A DNA stretch of 40,782 nucleotides from Dokdonella_A sp035263065 (GTDB lineage: Bacteria; Pseudomonadota; Gammaproteobacteria; Xanthomonadales; Rhodanobacteraceae). Under the pieces are notes generated by a model that worked only from the letters and a program-made list of their open reading frames with translations, made no database searches and was not told where the DNA came from. The stretch is from positions 1 to 40,782 of the forward strand of contig DATFRS010000346.1 of NCBI GenBank assembly GCA_035263065.1, in the 5' to 3' direction. This document shows positions 25,753 through 34,214 of the stretch, one piece after another. The position numbers were made by a program, and so were the translations under genes. The first letter of the stretch is position 1. Every line of letters starts with the position of its first letter.

Positions 25753-25983
25753 ATGCCGTTCATTCTTTACCAGCGCGACGACTGCAAGCTCTGCGACGAA
25801 GCGCTCGCCGTGCTCGCGCGAGCACGCGCGCCGGCGTTCGAAAGCGTGTGGATCGACGGCGACGCCGAGCTCGAGTCGCGCTACGGCGAGCGCGTGCCGG
25901 TGCTGCGCGATGCGGCGAGCGATCGCGAGCTCGGCTGGCCGTTCGGCCCCGACGACGTGAAGCGCTTCGTCGGCGCCGGCTGA
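25753..25983 (+). CDS. Glutaredoxin-like small protein
   Basis: The protein has 76 residues and no signal peptide. It starts MPFILYQRDDCKLCDEAL, with a CxxC at residues 11-14 following a beta strand. It contains VPVLRD, the cis-Pro segment that follows the second strand in thioredoxin folds. This is the DUF836/glutaredoxin-like family of short cytoplasmic proteins; it probably acts in thiol exchange, with partner unknown. The frame also opens 60 bases after the divergent sdaA start, so both promoters must be in a short interval. Its stop codon lies exactly in the loop of a 10-bp hairpin (25971-25993). Confidence 0.82.
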   Translation: MPFILYQRDDCKLCDEALAVLARARAPAFESVWIDGDAELESRYGERVPVLRDAASDRELGWPFGPDDVKRFVGAG

Positions 25984-25993
25984 GCCGGCGCCG
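25971..25993. terminator. GC hairpin with a stop codon in its loop, between convergent genes
   Basis: CGGCGCCGGC-TGA-GCCGGCGCCG is a perfect 10-bp stem whose 3-base loop is the TGA of the glutaredoxin-like gene. The DUF2501 gene ends 13 bases beyond it on the other strand. It has no U-run on either side, but its position suggests shared bidirectional termination. Confidence 0.5.
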
Positions 25994-26005
25994 CGAAGAT
26001 CCGGA

Positions 26006-26407
26006 TCAGAGCAGCGAGGACGCGTTCTTCAGGATAGAGCTGCACGCCTGTTGCGTCAGGTTGCTCTCGAGGCTGCCGAGCTTCGTGAGGTCGACGTCCT
26101 TGCCGTCGCTCCCCGTGAGGACGCCGGTGGCGCCGTTCTGGTAGCCCTTGTCGCTCTGCGCGGCGTCGGCGCCGCCGGCTTTGGCGAGCAGCTTGTCCTT
26201 CATCGACGCGGCGTCGCCGCCCGACAGATAGTTGCCGCCGATGCAGAACTGCAGGAGTCCCGCGGCATTGCCCGCGCTCCCCGGCATCAGCGAGCCGAGG
26301 TTGCCGGTGGCGGCGTTCTTGAGGGCGCCGAGATCCTGCGCCATCGCGACCGACGCGGCACACAGGGCGGCGAAACCGACGACTGCGATCGAAACCCGTG
26401 ACTTCAT
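26006..26407 (-). CDS. DUF2501 family exported protein
   Basis: The protein has 133 residues with a signal peptide ending near AMA (residue 23). The mature part starts QDLGALKNAATGNLGSLMPG and contains GNAAGLLQFCIGGNYLSG and QQACSSILKNASSLL. These fit the DUF2501 family (E. coli YjjA-like), whose role is unknown. Two cysteines (in LQFCIGG and QQACSS) could form a disulfide. The ATG at 26407 has AGGAG about seven bases upstream. It lies 74 bases downstream of the permease gene on the same strand. Confidence 0.82.
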   Translation of the reverse strand: MKSRVSIAVVGFAALCAASVAMAQDLGALKNAATGNLGSLMPGSAGNAAGLLQFCIGGNYLSGGDAASMKDKLLAKAGGADAAQSDKGYQNGATGVLTGSDGKDVDLTKLGSLESNLTQQACSSILKNASSLL

Positions 26408-26481
26408 GGCACGCTCCTTTGCAGGGACGGGGCGCCGATTGTCGCGCGATTCGGGCGCCCGGTCAGTGCCTTCGGTCGGGA

Positions 26482-28209
26482 TTATTGACGGCTGATCGCC
26501 TCGGGCGGCTCGTCGTTCAGCGGCGGAATCTCGCCGTGGGCGGCTTCCACCGCCGGCGTACGCCAGCCGGAGGCGATGCCCCAGTAATAGAACACGGTGC
26601 CGATGACGGCGACGAGCGCGAGGTCCCAGCCGAACGGAATGTAGTCGCGGCCGCCGAATTGGGCGCTACCGTAGTACGAAATGAGTGCGATCGCGGGAAG
26701 GTAGGCGAGCAGCCACCACGCGCCGGCGAGCTGCGGTCGGAAGTCGCGCCAACCCTCGCTCCACTGATAGGGCGATGCCTCGGGCTGCCGGTACTTCGAC
26801 GAGAGAAGCCCGAGCACCCAGCGCACGATGCGCTGGATGCCACCTCTCCATTGGTAGTAGAGGTATACCGGCAACGCGACGACGACGAGCAGGATGATCT
26901 CGCCCGTCAGCGGCCACTTCGCCCAGTAGAGCAGCTCCGCGGAGAACACGAACGCGAGCAGCGCGATCAAGTGCAGCCCCGGCAGCTTGAACGGCCGGTG
27001 CAGCTCGGGCGCCGTGCGGCGCAGGCTGACCACGCTCGCGGGTCCCGTGAGATACGAGATGATCGTCGCGACCGAAATCACCGCCGCGAGCGTGCCCCAG
27101 CCGCGAAAGAAGAACAGGAAGATGAACGACACGCCGAGGTTGAACCACATCGCCGGCCGCGGCACGCCCCAGACCGGATGCAGCCGGCCGAGCACTTTCG
27201 GCAGCGTGCCGTTGCGCTCCATGCCGTAGATCATGCGCGCCGTCGTCGCGGTATACGTGATGCCGGTTCCGCTCGGGCTGACGAACGCATCGAAGTAGAG
27301 CAGCCACGCGAGCCACTGGATGCCGAGCACCTTGGCGAGCTCGGCGAACGGCGAGGAGTAGTCGATGCCGTGCCAGCCGGCCTTCGCGAGGAGATCCGGC
27401 GGCACTGCACCGATGTACGCGACCTGCAGGATCAGATAGACGATCGTCGCGAGGCCGATCGACGCCAGCACCGCGAATGGAATGCTGCGTCCTGGATCGC
27501 GCGCCTCCCCCGCGAGATTCACCGGACTCTGGAACCCGTTGTAGCTGAAGACGATGCCCGCGGTCGCGACCGCCGTCAGCACCGCGGCGAAATCGAGCGC
27601 ATGCGCCTCGCCGTGGACGCCGACCGAGAAATTCTCGGAATGGAATCCGGCGGCGATCAACGAGATGCCGGCGAGCGCCGGCACGACGAGCTTGAACAGC
27701 GTGATGACGCTGTTCGAATGCGCGAACAATTTGACGCTCCAGAAGTTGACGAGGAAGTAGACGATGACGAGCACCGCCGCGATCGCGAGGCCCGGTTCCG
27801 TCAGCTCGCCGTGTCCGCCGGGATGCGGGATGTAGAGGCCATGCGCCCAGTCGTAGTTCCACGAGGCCATGTACTGCACGGACGCCTCGGCCTCGACCGG
27901 AATCACCGACACGATCGCGATCCAGTTCGACCACGCCGCGATGAAGCCGACCAGCGAGCCGTGCGAGTAGTGGCCGTAGCGCACCATGCCGCCCGATTCG
28001 GGGAACATCGCGCCGAGCTCGGAATAGGTCAGCGCGATCGTCATGATGATCGCCGCGCCGATCACCCATGCCCAGATCGCGCCGGGTCCGGCGAGCCCCG
28101 CCGCGCGCCACGCGCCGAACAGCCAGCCGGAGCCGATGATCGAGCCGAGCCCGGTCAGCATCAGGGCGAAGGCGCCGACGTCGCGGCGGATGGCGGAATG
28201 CTGGGACAT
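26482..28209 (-). CDS. Amino acid permease of the APC superfamily
   Basis: The protein has 575 residues and about 12 to 14 membrane helices. The helix-1 motif GLGSIIGSGWLFG is the typical amino acid binding loop of APC transporters. ELGAMFPESGGMVRYGHYS follows, and helix 6 has ATAGIVFSYNGFQSPVNLAGEA. It is a secondary transporter, probably a proton symporter. Its long C-terminal tail with extra helices recalls aspartate:proton symporters of the YveA type, but the substrate is not certain. The region QPEASPYQWSEGWRDF is a hydrophilic insert before the last helices. The ATG at 28209 has GGAG upstream. The gene diverges from the beta-propeller gene at 28394. Confidence 0.9.
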   Translation of the reverse strand: MSQHSAIRRDVGAFALMLTGLGSIIGSGWLFGAWRAAGLAGPGAIWAWVIGAAIIMTIALTYSELGAMFPESGGMVRYGHYSHGSLVGFIAAWSNWIAIVSVIPVEAEASVQYMASWNYDWAHGLYIPHPGGHGELTEPGLAIAAVLVIVYFLVNFWSVKLFAHSNSVITLFKLVVPALAGISLIAAGFHSENFSVGVHGEAHALDFAAVLTAVATAGIVFSYNGFQSPVNLAGEARDPGRSIPFAVLASIGLATIVYLILQVAYIGAVPPDLLAKAGWHGIDYSSPFAELAKVLGIQWLAWLLYFDAFVSPSGTGITYTATTARMIYGMERNGTLPKVLGRLHPVWGVPRPAMWFNLGVSFIFLFFFRGWGTLAAVISVATIISYLTGPASVVSLRRTAPELHRPFKLPGLHLIALLAFVFSAELLYWAKWPLTGEIILLVVVALPVYLYYQWRGGIQRIVRWVLGLLSSKYRQPEASPYQWSEGWRDFRPQLAGAWWLLAYLPAIALISYYGSAQFGGRDYIPFGWDLALVAVIGTVFYYWGIASGWRTPAVEAAHGEIPPLNDEPPEAISRQ

Positions 28210-28335
28210 GGGGACTCCTGCTCGAACGGGCCGGCGCGGTACGCGGATGGACCTGCGGCGGAAAGGCCGCGCGCCGATATTCGCAGGTTTGCCCCGGATT
28301 TACACGATTCGCGCCGCCCCTTCACCGCCGTCATA

Positions 28336-28364
28336 CGGACAGCGCCGCGGCGCTTCGGTAGGAT
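28336..28364 (+). promoter_or_regulatory. Candidate sigma-70 promoter with palindromic spacer
   Basis: CGGACA (28336-28341), 17 bases, then TAGGAT (28359-28364), each matching four of six consensus bases. The spacer contains the perfect palindrome AGCGCCGCGGCGCT (28341-28354), a possible operator. The ATG of the propeller gene lies 30 bases past the -10. Confidence 0.4.
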
Positions 28365-28393
28365 CGGGAAAGGGTTCGGCTTCGGGGGACAAC

Positions 28394-30991
28394 ATGGCCT
28401 TTGCAGCGCGCACGCTTGCGCGTTTCGTCGCCTGCGCGCTTTGCGCAGCACCGTTCGGCACGGCACTCGCCCAGCTCGACGTCACGACGCAACGCTACGA
28501 CGATGCGCGCCTCGGCGCGAATCTCGTCGAGACGCAATTGACGACCTCGAACGTCAATGCGGGCAACTTCGGCAAGCTCTGGTCGTACACGGTGTCGGGC
28601 TCGGTCTATGCGCAGCCGCTCTACGTCCGCGACGTGACGATCCCGGGGCAGGGCACGCACAACGTGCTCTACGTCGTCACGATGAACGACAGGGTCTACG
28701 CGTTCGATGCCGATTCGAACGCCGACACGCCGCTGCTCGAGTTCGACGTCACCAGCGAAGTGCCGGGCTCGACGCCGATCCCGATCCTGCAGATCCTCGG
28801 CTTCAACGACAACATCATCGGCAACGTCGGCATCGAGAGCACGCCGGTCATCGATCTCTCGACGAACACGATGTATCTCGTCGCGCGCACGCTCGAGACG
28901 TCGTCGAACTGCGGCTCGCACAATCCGACGTTCTGCCAGAAGCTCCACGCGCTCGACATCACGACGTTCGAGGAGCGGCCCGGCAGTCCCGTCATCCTCG
29001 GCGGCAGCGTGCCGGGCAACGGCAGCGGCAGCCAGGGCGGCACGCTCGCGTTCGATCCGAAGATCGAGGACCAGCGCGCGAGCCTCGCGCTGTCGAACGG
29101 GCGCGTGTTCGTCGCGTGGTCCTCGCACAGCGACCAGTTTCCGTATCACGGCTGGGTCATGGTCTACGACGCGGCGACGCTGCAGCAGACGCTGATCTGG
29201 TCGTCGGCGCCCGACGGCACCTCGTTCAACGGCGCCGGCATCTGGATGGCCGGCCGCGCGCCGGCGATCGACGCAGACGGCAACGTCTACTACATGACCG
29301 GCAACGGCACGTGGGACGGCACGACGAACTTCGGCGAGTCGTTCGTGAAGTTCGGCGCGACGCCGGACACGCCGCTGCTCGACTGGTTCACGCCGTCGGC
29401 CGTCGATCTGCTCAACGATCTCGATCTCGATCTCGCCGGCTCGGGCCCGATCCTCGTGCCGGGCACGAACCTCATCGTCGGCGCCGGCAAGAGCGGCGTC
29501 TTCTACGTCACGCGCATCGACGATCTCGGCGGCCACGTCGCCTCGGGCGACACCAACATCGTGCAGCACTTCGACAACAGCCGCTTCCAGGACGATCACG
29601 AGCAGATCAAGGGCGGCCCGGTCTACTGGAACCGTAACGGCGGCCTCGGCCCGTGGATGTACGTCTGGTCGGACGGCTGCAACCACTTCAACGCATACCG
29701 CTTCAACGGGACCGACTTCGATCTCCCGCCGGTCTCGCAGAGCACGATGCTGTCGCCGTGCGGCTCGTCGGGCGGCGTGCTCACGCTGTCGGCGAACGGC
29801 AGCGCGCCGGGCTCGGGCATCGTCTGGGTATCGATGCCGGTCGCGGGCGATGCGAACTCCGGCATCCATCCCGGCATGCTGCGCGCGTTCGACGCCGACG
29901 ATCTCTCGACCGAGCTCTGGAACTCGAACCAGAACCAGGGCCGCGACGATGCCGGCAACTGGCCGAAGTTCAGCGCGCCGACCGTCGTCAACGGCCGCGT
30001 CTATCTCGGCTCGTTCCCCGACGACGGCTTCGGCGACACGCACGTCAACGTCTACGGCCTGCTCGTCGCGCCGGGCGATTTCTCGCTCACCGCGACGCCG
30101 CCGAATCCCGGCACGAATCCCGGCGGCAGCGTCGTCTACACGATCGACATCGCGGCACAGAACGGGTTTGCCGATCCCGTACATCTCGACGTCGGCACGC
30201 TCCCCGCCGGCGTCACCGCGACGTTCGCCGGCAACGACCTCACGCCGCCGGCCGAGACGACGCTGACGCTCGACGTCGACGCATCCGTCGCACTCGGCGA
30301 ATATCCGCTCGCGATCGTCGCGACGAGCGGCGCGCTGCAGCACGGCGTCGACAACGGCTTCTACGTCACCGATGCGGCCGCCGGCGCAGGCGTCGTCAGC
30401 ATCGACTTCGTCGGCAACGGCGTGTTGCTCGCCGCGACCGACCTCGCCGGCGTCGTGTCGAAGCCGAACTGGAACGAGCCGATCATCGCGGCAGGCTCCG
30501 GCCTCGCGCTCGTCGACGAATCCGGCGCCGACACCGGCGCGACGCTCGACTGGAATGCGGGCAACGTCGGCTCGCTCGGCATCTCGGGACCGACGCCCGA
30601 CTTCGCGATGATGAACTCGTACCTCGACGCCGACCACGGCACGACGACGATCCGCGTGCGCGACCTGCCCGCCAATCCGGGCGGCTACTTCGTCTACGTC
30701 TACGCCGACGGCGACAACGGCGGCAGCGATCTCGCCGGCGTCTATTCGCTCGTCGGCGACGACGGCGAGCCGTGGTCCGCGCGCATCGTCGACGCGGCCG
30801 GCGCGACGTTCGATGGCACGTTCGTGCACGTCGACGGCGATGGCCGCGGCAACTACGCGGTGCTGTTCACCGGGTCGAACGGCTTCACGCTGACCGTCAG
30901 CCCGCCGCTCGTCGGCGGCGGCGCGCACACGCCGCTCAACGGCATCCAGATCGTGCGCGGCGACCGCATCTTCGGCAGCGGGTTCGACTGA
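28394..30991 (+). CDS. Secreted PQQ-type beta-propeller protein with C-terminal GFD tag
   Basis: The protein has 865 residues with a signal peptide ending near ALA (residue 26). The first ~560 residues are WD/PQQ-like propeller blades (LYVVTMNDRVYAFDADSN, NVYYMTGNGTWDG, VYLGSFPD). Then comes an Ig-like domain (FSLTATPPNPGTNPGGSVVY to IVATSG). A further beta domain follows, opening VVSIDFVGNGVLLAATDLAG with GYFVYVYADGDNGG, which I recall from large exported proteins of planctomycetes and others. It ends GDRIFGSGFD-stop (30959-30988). Catalytic residues and PQQ ligands of true dehydrogenases were not recognised, so it may bind rather than catalyse. GGGGGA precedes the ATG. It ends three bases from the convergent GTPase gene. 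Confidence 0.82.
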   Translation: MAFAARTLARFVACALCAAPFGTALAQLDVTTQRYDDARLGANLVETQLTTSNVNAGNFGKLWSYTVSGSVYAQPLYVRDVTIPGQGTHNVLYVVTMNDRVYAFDADSNADTPLLEFDVTSEVPGSTPIPILQILGFNDNIIGNVGIESTPVIDLSTNTMYLVARTLETSSNCGSHNPTFCQKLHALDITTFEERPGSPVILGGSVPGNGSGSQGGTLAFDPKIEDQRASLALSNGRVFVAWSSHSDQFPYHGWVMVYDAATLQQTLIWSSAPDGTSFNGAGIWMAGRAPAIDADGNVYYMTGNGTWDGTTNFGESFVKFGATPDTPLLDWFTPSAVDLLNDLDLDLAGSGPILVPGTNLIVGAGKSGVFYVTRIDDLGGHVASGDTNIVQHFDNSRFQDDHEQIKGGPVYWNRNGGLGPWMYVWSDGCNHFNAYRFNGTDFDLPPVSQSTMLSPCGSSGGVLTLSANGSAPGSGIVWVSMPVAGDANSGIHPGMLRAFDADDLSTELWNSNQNQGRDDAGNWPKFSAPTVVNGRVYLGSFPDDGFGDTHVNVYGLLVAPGDFSLTATPPNPGTNPGGSVVYTIDIAAQNGFADPVHLDVGTLPAGVTATFAGNDLTPPAETTLTLDVDASVALGEYPLAIVATSGALQHGVDNGFYVTDAAAGAGVVSIDFVGNGVLLAATDLAGVVSKPNWNEPIIAAGSGLALVDESGADTGATLDWNAGNVGSLGISGPTPDFAMMNSYLDADHGTTTIRVRDLPANPGGYFVYVYADGDNGGSDLAGVYSLVGDDGEPWSARIVDAAGATFDGTFVHVDGDGRGNYAVLFTGSNGFTLTVSPPLVGGGAHTPLNGIQIVRGDRIFGSGFD

Positions 30992-30994
30992 TTC

Positions 30995-32350
30995 CTAGCC
31001 GTTTCGGCGCAGGCGCGCGAGGATTTCCTCGCGCGCTTCGCGCAGGATCGAATCGCGGTCGAGGCTCTCGACGATCTCGGCGACGACGCGCTTGGGTCCC
31101 TTGTCGCCCCACGACTTGCCGCCGACGAGATATTTCTCGGCAGCGCGTCCGACCAGCTCGGTCGCATACCACGCGAGCGCACCCTGCGCGCCGGCGGTGA
31201 CGACGGTCGAGAGGCCCGCGCTCATGCCCTTCAGCGCCGACGCGACGAGATGCACGCCCCAGATCGCGCCCATCAGCGCCGCGAGCTGCGCGGAGATCAC
31301 GGCGATCAGCGAGCCGGCTTCGCTCTTCGTCAGCGGCAGGCCGTAGACGCGGCCGAGATGCATGACCAGCGCCGCGTCGAGCGCCGCCGCGGCGAGGAGA
31401 TCGGCGACCGGGATCGGATTCAGCGCGACGGCGACGCCTTTGGCGATGCAGTACTGGCGGATCACCTTCGCCGCGAGCTCGCGCCGCGCGTCGGCGATGC
31501 GCTGCCCGACCTGGTCGGACAGGCGCCCGGCGAAGAGACTCGCGTTCAACGCGGCGAGCGTCTTGCCTTCGCGTTCGATGATGACCGACAGGCGATCGCG
31601 CAGTGCAGCGATGTCGGGCGCCTGCTCGCGCAGCTCCGCGACCTCGCTGCCGTCGGCGTCGACGCGGATGCGCTTGTGCGGCGCCGGGCGCGCGCTGACG
31701 GCGACGACGTCGTCCTCGCGCACGAGCCCGCGCACGTGCTCGCGCAGGCGCTCGAGGAGCCGTGCGCGCTCGTCCTCGCCGTAGCGGTCGGCCTTGTTGA
31801 GCGCGACGAGCAGCGGCCGCTCGGTGCGCGCGAGCAGCCTCAGCGCATCGAGCTCGCGCTGCGTCATGTCGCCGTCGACGACGAAGACGACGAGATCGCA
31901 CACCGCGGCGACCTCGAACGCGAGCTTCTCGCGCGCCTCGCCGTCGAGCTCGTCGATGCCGGGCGTGTCGATCAGGTGCACGCCGCTGCCGGCGACCTCG
32001 CGCCACGCGCGCTGCATCGCGTCGCGCGTCGTGCCGTGCAGCACGCCGACCGTGAACGCGTCCTCGCCGAGCAGCGCGTTGGCGAGCGCCGACTTGCCGA
32101 CGCTGACGCGCCCGAACACGGCGATGTGCAGCTCGCCGCGCTCGAGCTTCTTCAGCATCGTCTCGAGGCGCGTGAAATCGGCGGCGAGGCCGCTGCGAAC
32201 CGCGGTGGGAATGTGCCGGTCGTCGAGCAGCGCGCGCAGGCTTTCGGCCGCCTGCACGCTGTGCGCATCGCCGGCATCCGCGCGAGCGCGTTCATCGCGC
32301 GCCGACACGCGCGCACGCAACCCGTCCCACCAGGCACGAAGGCCCGCCAT
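30995..32350 (-). CDS. Era-like GTPase with C-terminal DUF697-type membrane domain (GTPase A)
   Basis: The protein has 451 residues. GTPase motifs are intact: P-loop GRVSVGKS (80-87), GTTRD (106-110), DTPG (128-131) and NKAD (185-188). The C-terminal part has hydrophobic helices (LNPIPVADLLAAAALDAALV, LIAVISAQLAALMGAIWG) typical of DUF697 proteins, so it is likely membrane-associated. Function in this family is not well known; envelope or membrane remodelling is a guess. It is the last gene of a five-gene minus-strand run and starts 17 bases after the YceI stop, without a strong Shine-Dalgarno, suggesting coupling. A second, clearly different GTPase of the same type heads the run. Confidence 0.85.
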   Translation of the reverse strand: MAGLRAWWDGLRARVSARDERARADAGDAHSVQAAESLRALLDDRHIPTAVRSGLAADFTRLETMLKKLERGELHIAVFGRVSVGKSALANALLGEDAFTVGVLHGTTRDAMQRAWREVAGSGVHLIDTPGIDELDGEAREKLAFEVAAVCDLVVFVVDGDMTQRELDALRLLARTERPLLVALNKADRYGEDERARLLERLREHVRGLVREDDVVAVSARPAPHKRIRVDADGSEVAELREQAPDIAALRDRLSVIIEREGKTLAALNASLFAGRLSDQVGQRIADARRELAAKVIRQYCIAKGVAVALNPIPVADLLAAAALDAALVMHLGRVYGLPLTKSEAGSLIAVISAQLAALMGAIWGVHLVASALKGMSAGLSTVVTAGAQGALAWYATELVGRAAEKYLVGGKSWGDKGPKRVVAEIVESLDRDSILREAREEILARLRRNG

Positions 32351-32367
32351 GAGGCGGAGCTTACTGA

Positions 32368-32907
32368 CTACTTGCCGGTCAGTGCGAGATGGCCGTGCAC
32401 CGGCACGTCGGGACCGATGTCGGACCAGTCGGGTCCGTTGCCGAGCCCGAAATCGGCGCGCTTGAGCGTCGTGTCGACATCGAGCGTCGCCGTGTCGCCG
32501 GTCTCGGCGAACTTGACCTTCAGCGTCACCGGCTTGGTCTGACCGCGGAGCGTGAGATTGCCCTTGGCCTCGACGCCGTCGCCGGCCTTCGCGAACGACT
32601 CGGTGACGAAGTGCGCCTGCGGCGACTTCGCAGTGTCGAAGAAATCGCTCTGCACGAGCGTCTGATCGCGCTCGCCGCTCTCGGTGTCGACGCTGGAGAG
32701 ATCGACGGTGACGTCGAACTTCGACTTCGCGGGATCGGCGGCGTCGTAGCTGATCGTCGCGTTGAACTTCTTGAACCTGCCGTCGAACGATTCGCCCTGG
32801 TACGAGCCCTTGAACGTCAGCGTGCTCTTCGCCGCGTCGACCTGCCAGTCGCGCGCGAACGCGGCGATCGGCAGGCCGAGCGTGAGCAGGATGAGGATGC
32901 GCGTCAT
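32368..32907 (-). CDS. YceI-family periplasmic lipocalin-like protein (second copy)
   Basis: The protein has 179 residues with a signal peptide (LILLTLGLPIAAFA). YceI proteins form a beta barrel that binds isoprenoid lipids such as ubiquinone precursors. The usual path is visible: W-x-VD.AKSTLTFKGSYQG, DGRFKKFNATISYD, VDLSSVDT, RDQTLVQSDFFDTAKSPQAHF, GNLTLRGQTKPVTL and KRADFGLGNG. AGGAG stands about nine bases before the ATG. It lies 37 bases after the cytochrome b561 stop and 17 bases before GTPase A. The run resembles the yceI-yceJ pairing of E. coli, with an extra YceI. Confidence 0.93.
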   Translation of the reverse strand: MTRILILLTLGLPIAAFARDWQVDAAKSTLTFKGSYQGESFDGRFKKFNATISYDAADPAKSKFDVTVDLSSVDTESGERDQTLVQSDFFDTAKSPQAHFVTESFAKAGDGVEAKGNLTLRGQTKPVTLKVKFAETGDTATLDVDTTLKRADFGLGNGPDWSDIGPDVPVHGHLALTGK

Positions 32908-32944
32908 GGATGGAACTCCTGGATCGATGTCGAAGCGGCGGCGG

Positions 32945-33529
32945 CTAGGGTAGCGGGTTCGCCTCGCCCGCAGCAGTGCGCCGTCCGGGCAGCATGCGCC
33001 GCAGCACCGCGTCGCGATCGTGGAAGTGATGGATCAGCGCGACCGTCGCGTGCCCGGCCGCGACCGCGGCCAGCGTCCAGAAGAGGCCGATGTGCAATGC
33101 CTCGGTGATCTCCTTGAGCGCCTTGTCGGGCCCGCCGGTGAGGCTTGGCACCTGGAACAGGCCGAACCAGTACAGCGGCCGGAGCGCCGTCGCCGAATCG
33201 AACAGCCATCCCGACAGCGGCACCGCGAAGATCAGCGTGTAGAGCAGCGCGTGACCGATGCGCGCAGCGGTGACCTGCCACTGCGGCACCGTCGGCGGCT
33301 CGTCGGGCCGACGATCGAAGAGGCGCCACGTGAGGCGCAGCACCGCGAACGCGAGGATCGTGAGCCCGAGCGACTTGTGGAACGTGTAGACCGGAATCGT
33401 GCTCGGCCGCTTCGGCAGGTTGACCATGACGAGCCCGATCGTCGCCTGCACGAGGATCGCCAGCACCGTCGTCCAGTGGAAGAACTTGGCGAGGCTGCCC
33501 CAGTGCGTGGCGTCGCTCTTAACCGCCAT
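32945..33529 (-). CDS. Cytochrome b561
   Basis: The protein has 194 residues, four membrane helices and two haem b groups. Predicted haem ligands include H18 (KFFHWTT), H51 (YTFHKSLG), H93 (RIGHALLY) and a His in EALHIGLFW, the standard b561 pattern. It carries electrons between the quinone pool and periplasmic partners and is commonly paired with YceI. A longer start at 33565 is possible, but the ATG at 33529 begins at the conserved N-terminus, with GGAGAAG upstream inside the previous gene. It overlaps the end of that YceI gene by 11 bases. Together the three genes look like a YceI-b561-YceI module. Confidence 0.92.
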   Translation of the reverse strand: MAVKSDATHWGSLAKFFHWTTVLAILVQATIGLVMVNLPKRPSTIPVYTFHKSLGLTILAFAVLRLTWRLFDRRPDEPPTVPQWQVTAARIGHALLYTLIFAVPLSGWLFDSATALRPLYWFGLFQVPSLTGGPDKALKEITEALHIGLFWTLAAVAAGHATVALIHHFHDRDAVLRRMLPGRRTAAGEANPLP

Positions 33530-34145
33530 CGGGCTTCTTCTCCCCGGCGTCCTTCGCGGCGCCACCGTCCTTGAGGCCCTCGATCTCGAAGCGGAGCTCG
33601 ATGTTCTCGCCGATGACTTCGGCGTAGCGCGTGATGCCGAAGTCCGCGCGCTTGACGACGGCCTTCGCCGAGAAGCCGGCCTTCTGCTTGAACTTGTACG
33701 GATCGTTGCCGACGCGGTTCAGCATGAACTCGACGTCGACCGGCCTGGTCACGCCGTGCAGTGTCAGGTCGCCGTGGATGACGCCGCCCTTGTCGCCTTT
33801 CTTCTCGACGCTCTTGCTGACGTACTGTGCGGTCGGAAAGCGCGACACTTCGAGCAGCTGGCCGGAGCGCACCGTTTCGTTCCACTTGTCGTCGCCCATG
33901 TCGGCCGATGCCATGTCGATCGTCATGACCGCGCGCGCGCTCGAGAAATCCTTCTCGTCGAACTGGAACCAGCCGTCCTTGACGCGCAGGCGTCCCTGCG
34001 GATGCGAGAAGCGCTGGTGATCGGCCGTGAACCAGATCTGCGTGTGCACGGGATCGAAGCGGTACGTCTCGGGCGCGGCATGCGCCGCCGGCGCGGCCGC
34101 AACGGCCGCGATCGCGATGACTGCACTCGTGAGCCGGATCTTCAT
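33519..34145 (-). CDS. YceI-family periplasmic lipocalin-like protein (first copy)
   Basis: The protein has 208 residues with a signal peptide (SAVIAIAAVAAAPAAHA). Family blocks are YRFDPVHTQIWFTADHQ, LRVKDGWFQFDEKDF, MTIDMASADMG, LLEVSRFPTAQYVS, GDLTLHGVTRPVDVEF and KRADFGITRYAE. The C-terminal tail (GGAAKDAGEKKPDGG) is an unusual Lys-rich extension that overlaps the b561 start. It is distinct in sequence from the second YceI copy two genes on, so the pair may bind different lipids. I chose the ATG at 34145 because it begins the signal peptide; the frame opens at 34181. It lies 69 bases after GTPase B. Confidence 0.92.
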   Translation of the reverse strand: MKIRLTSAVIAIAAVAAAPAAHAAPETYRFDPVHTQIWFTADHQRFSHPQGRLRVKDGWFQFDEKDFSSARAVMTIDMASADMGDDKWNETVRSGQLLEVSRFPTAQYVSKSVEKKGDKGGVIHGDLTLHGVTRPVDVEFMLNRVGNDPYKFKQKAGFSAKAVVKRADFGITRYAEVIGENIELRFEIEGLKDGGAAKDAGEKKPDGG

Positions 34146-34214
34146 GCGCCGAGCTTGGCAAAAACCCGTGACGATCTCCATCGACGGCCGCTGAACGCAG
34201 TGTTCACTGGGTGA

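Noticed and set aside
28043..28393. An N-terminal extension of the propeller protein into the permease region
   Set aside because: It overlaps the divergent permease start, and the ATG at 28394 begins a proper signal peptide with GGGGGA upstream.
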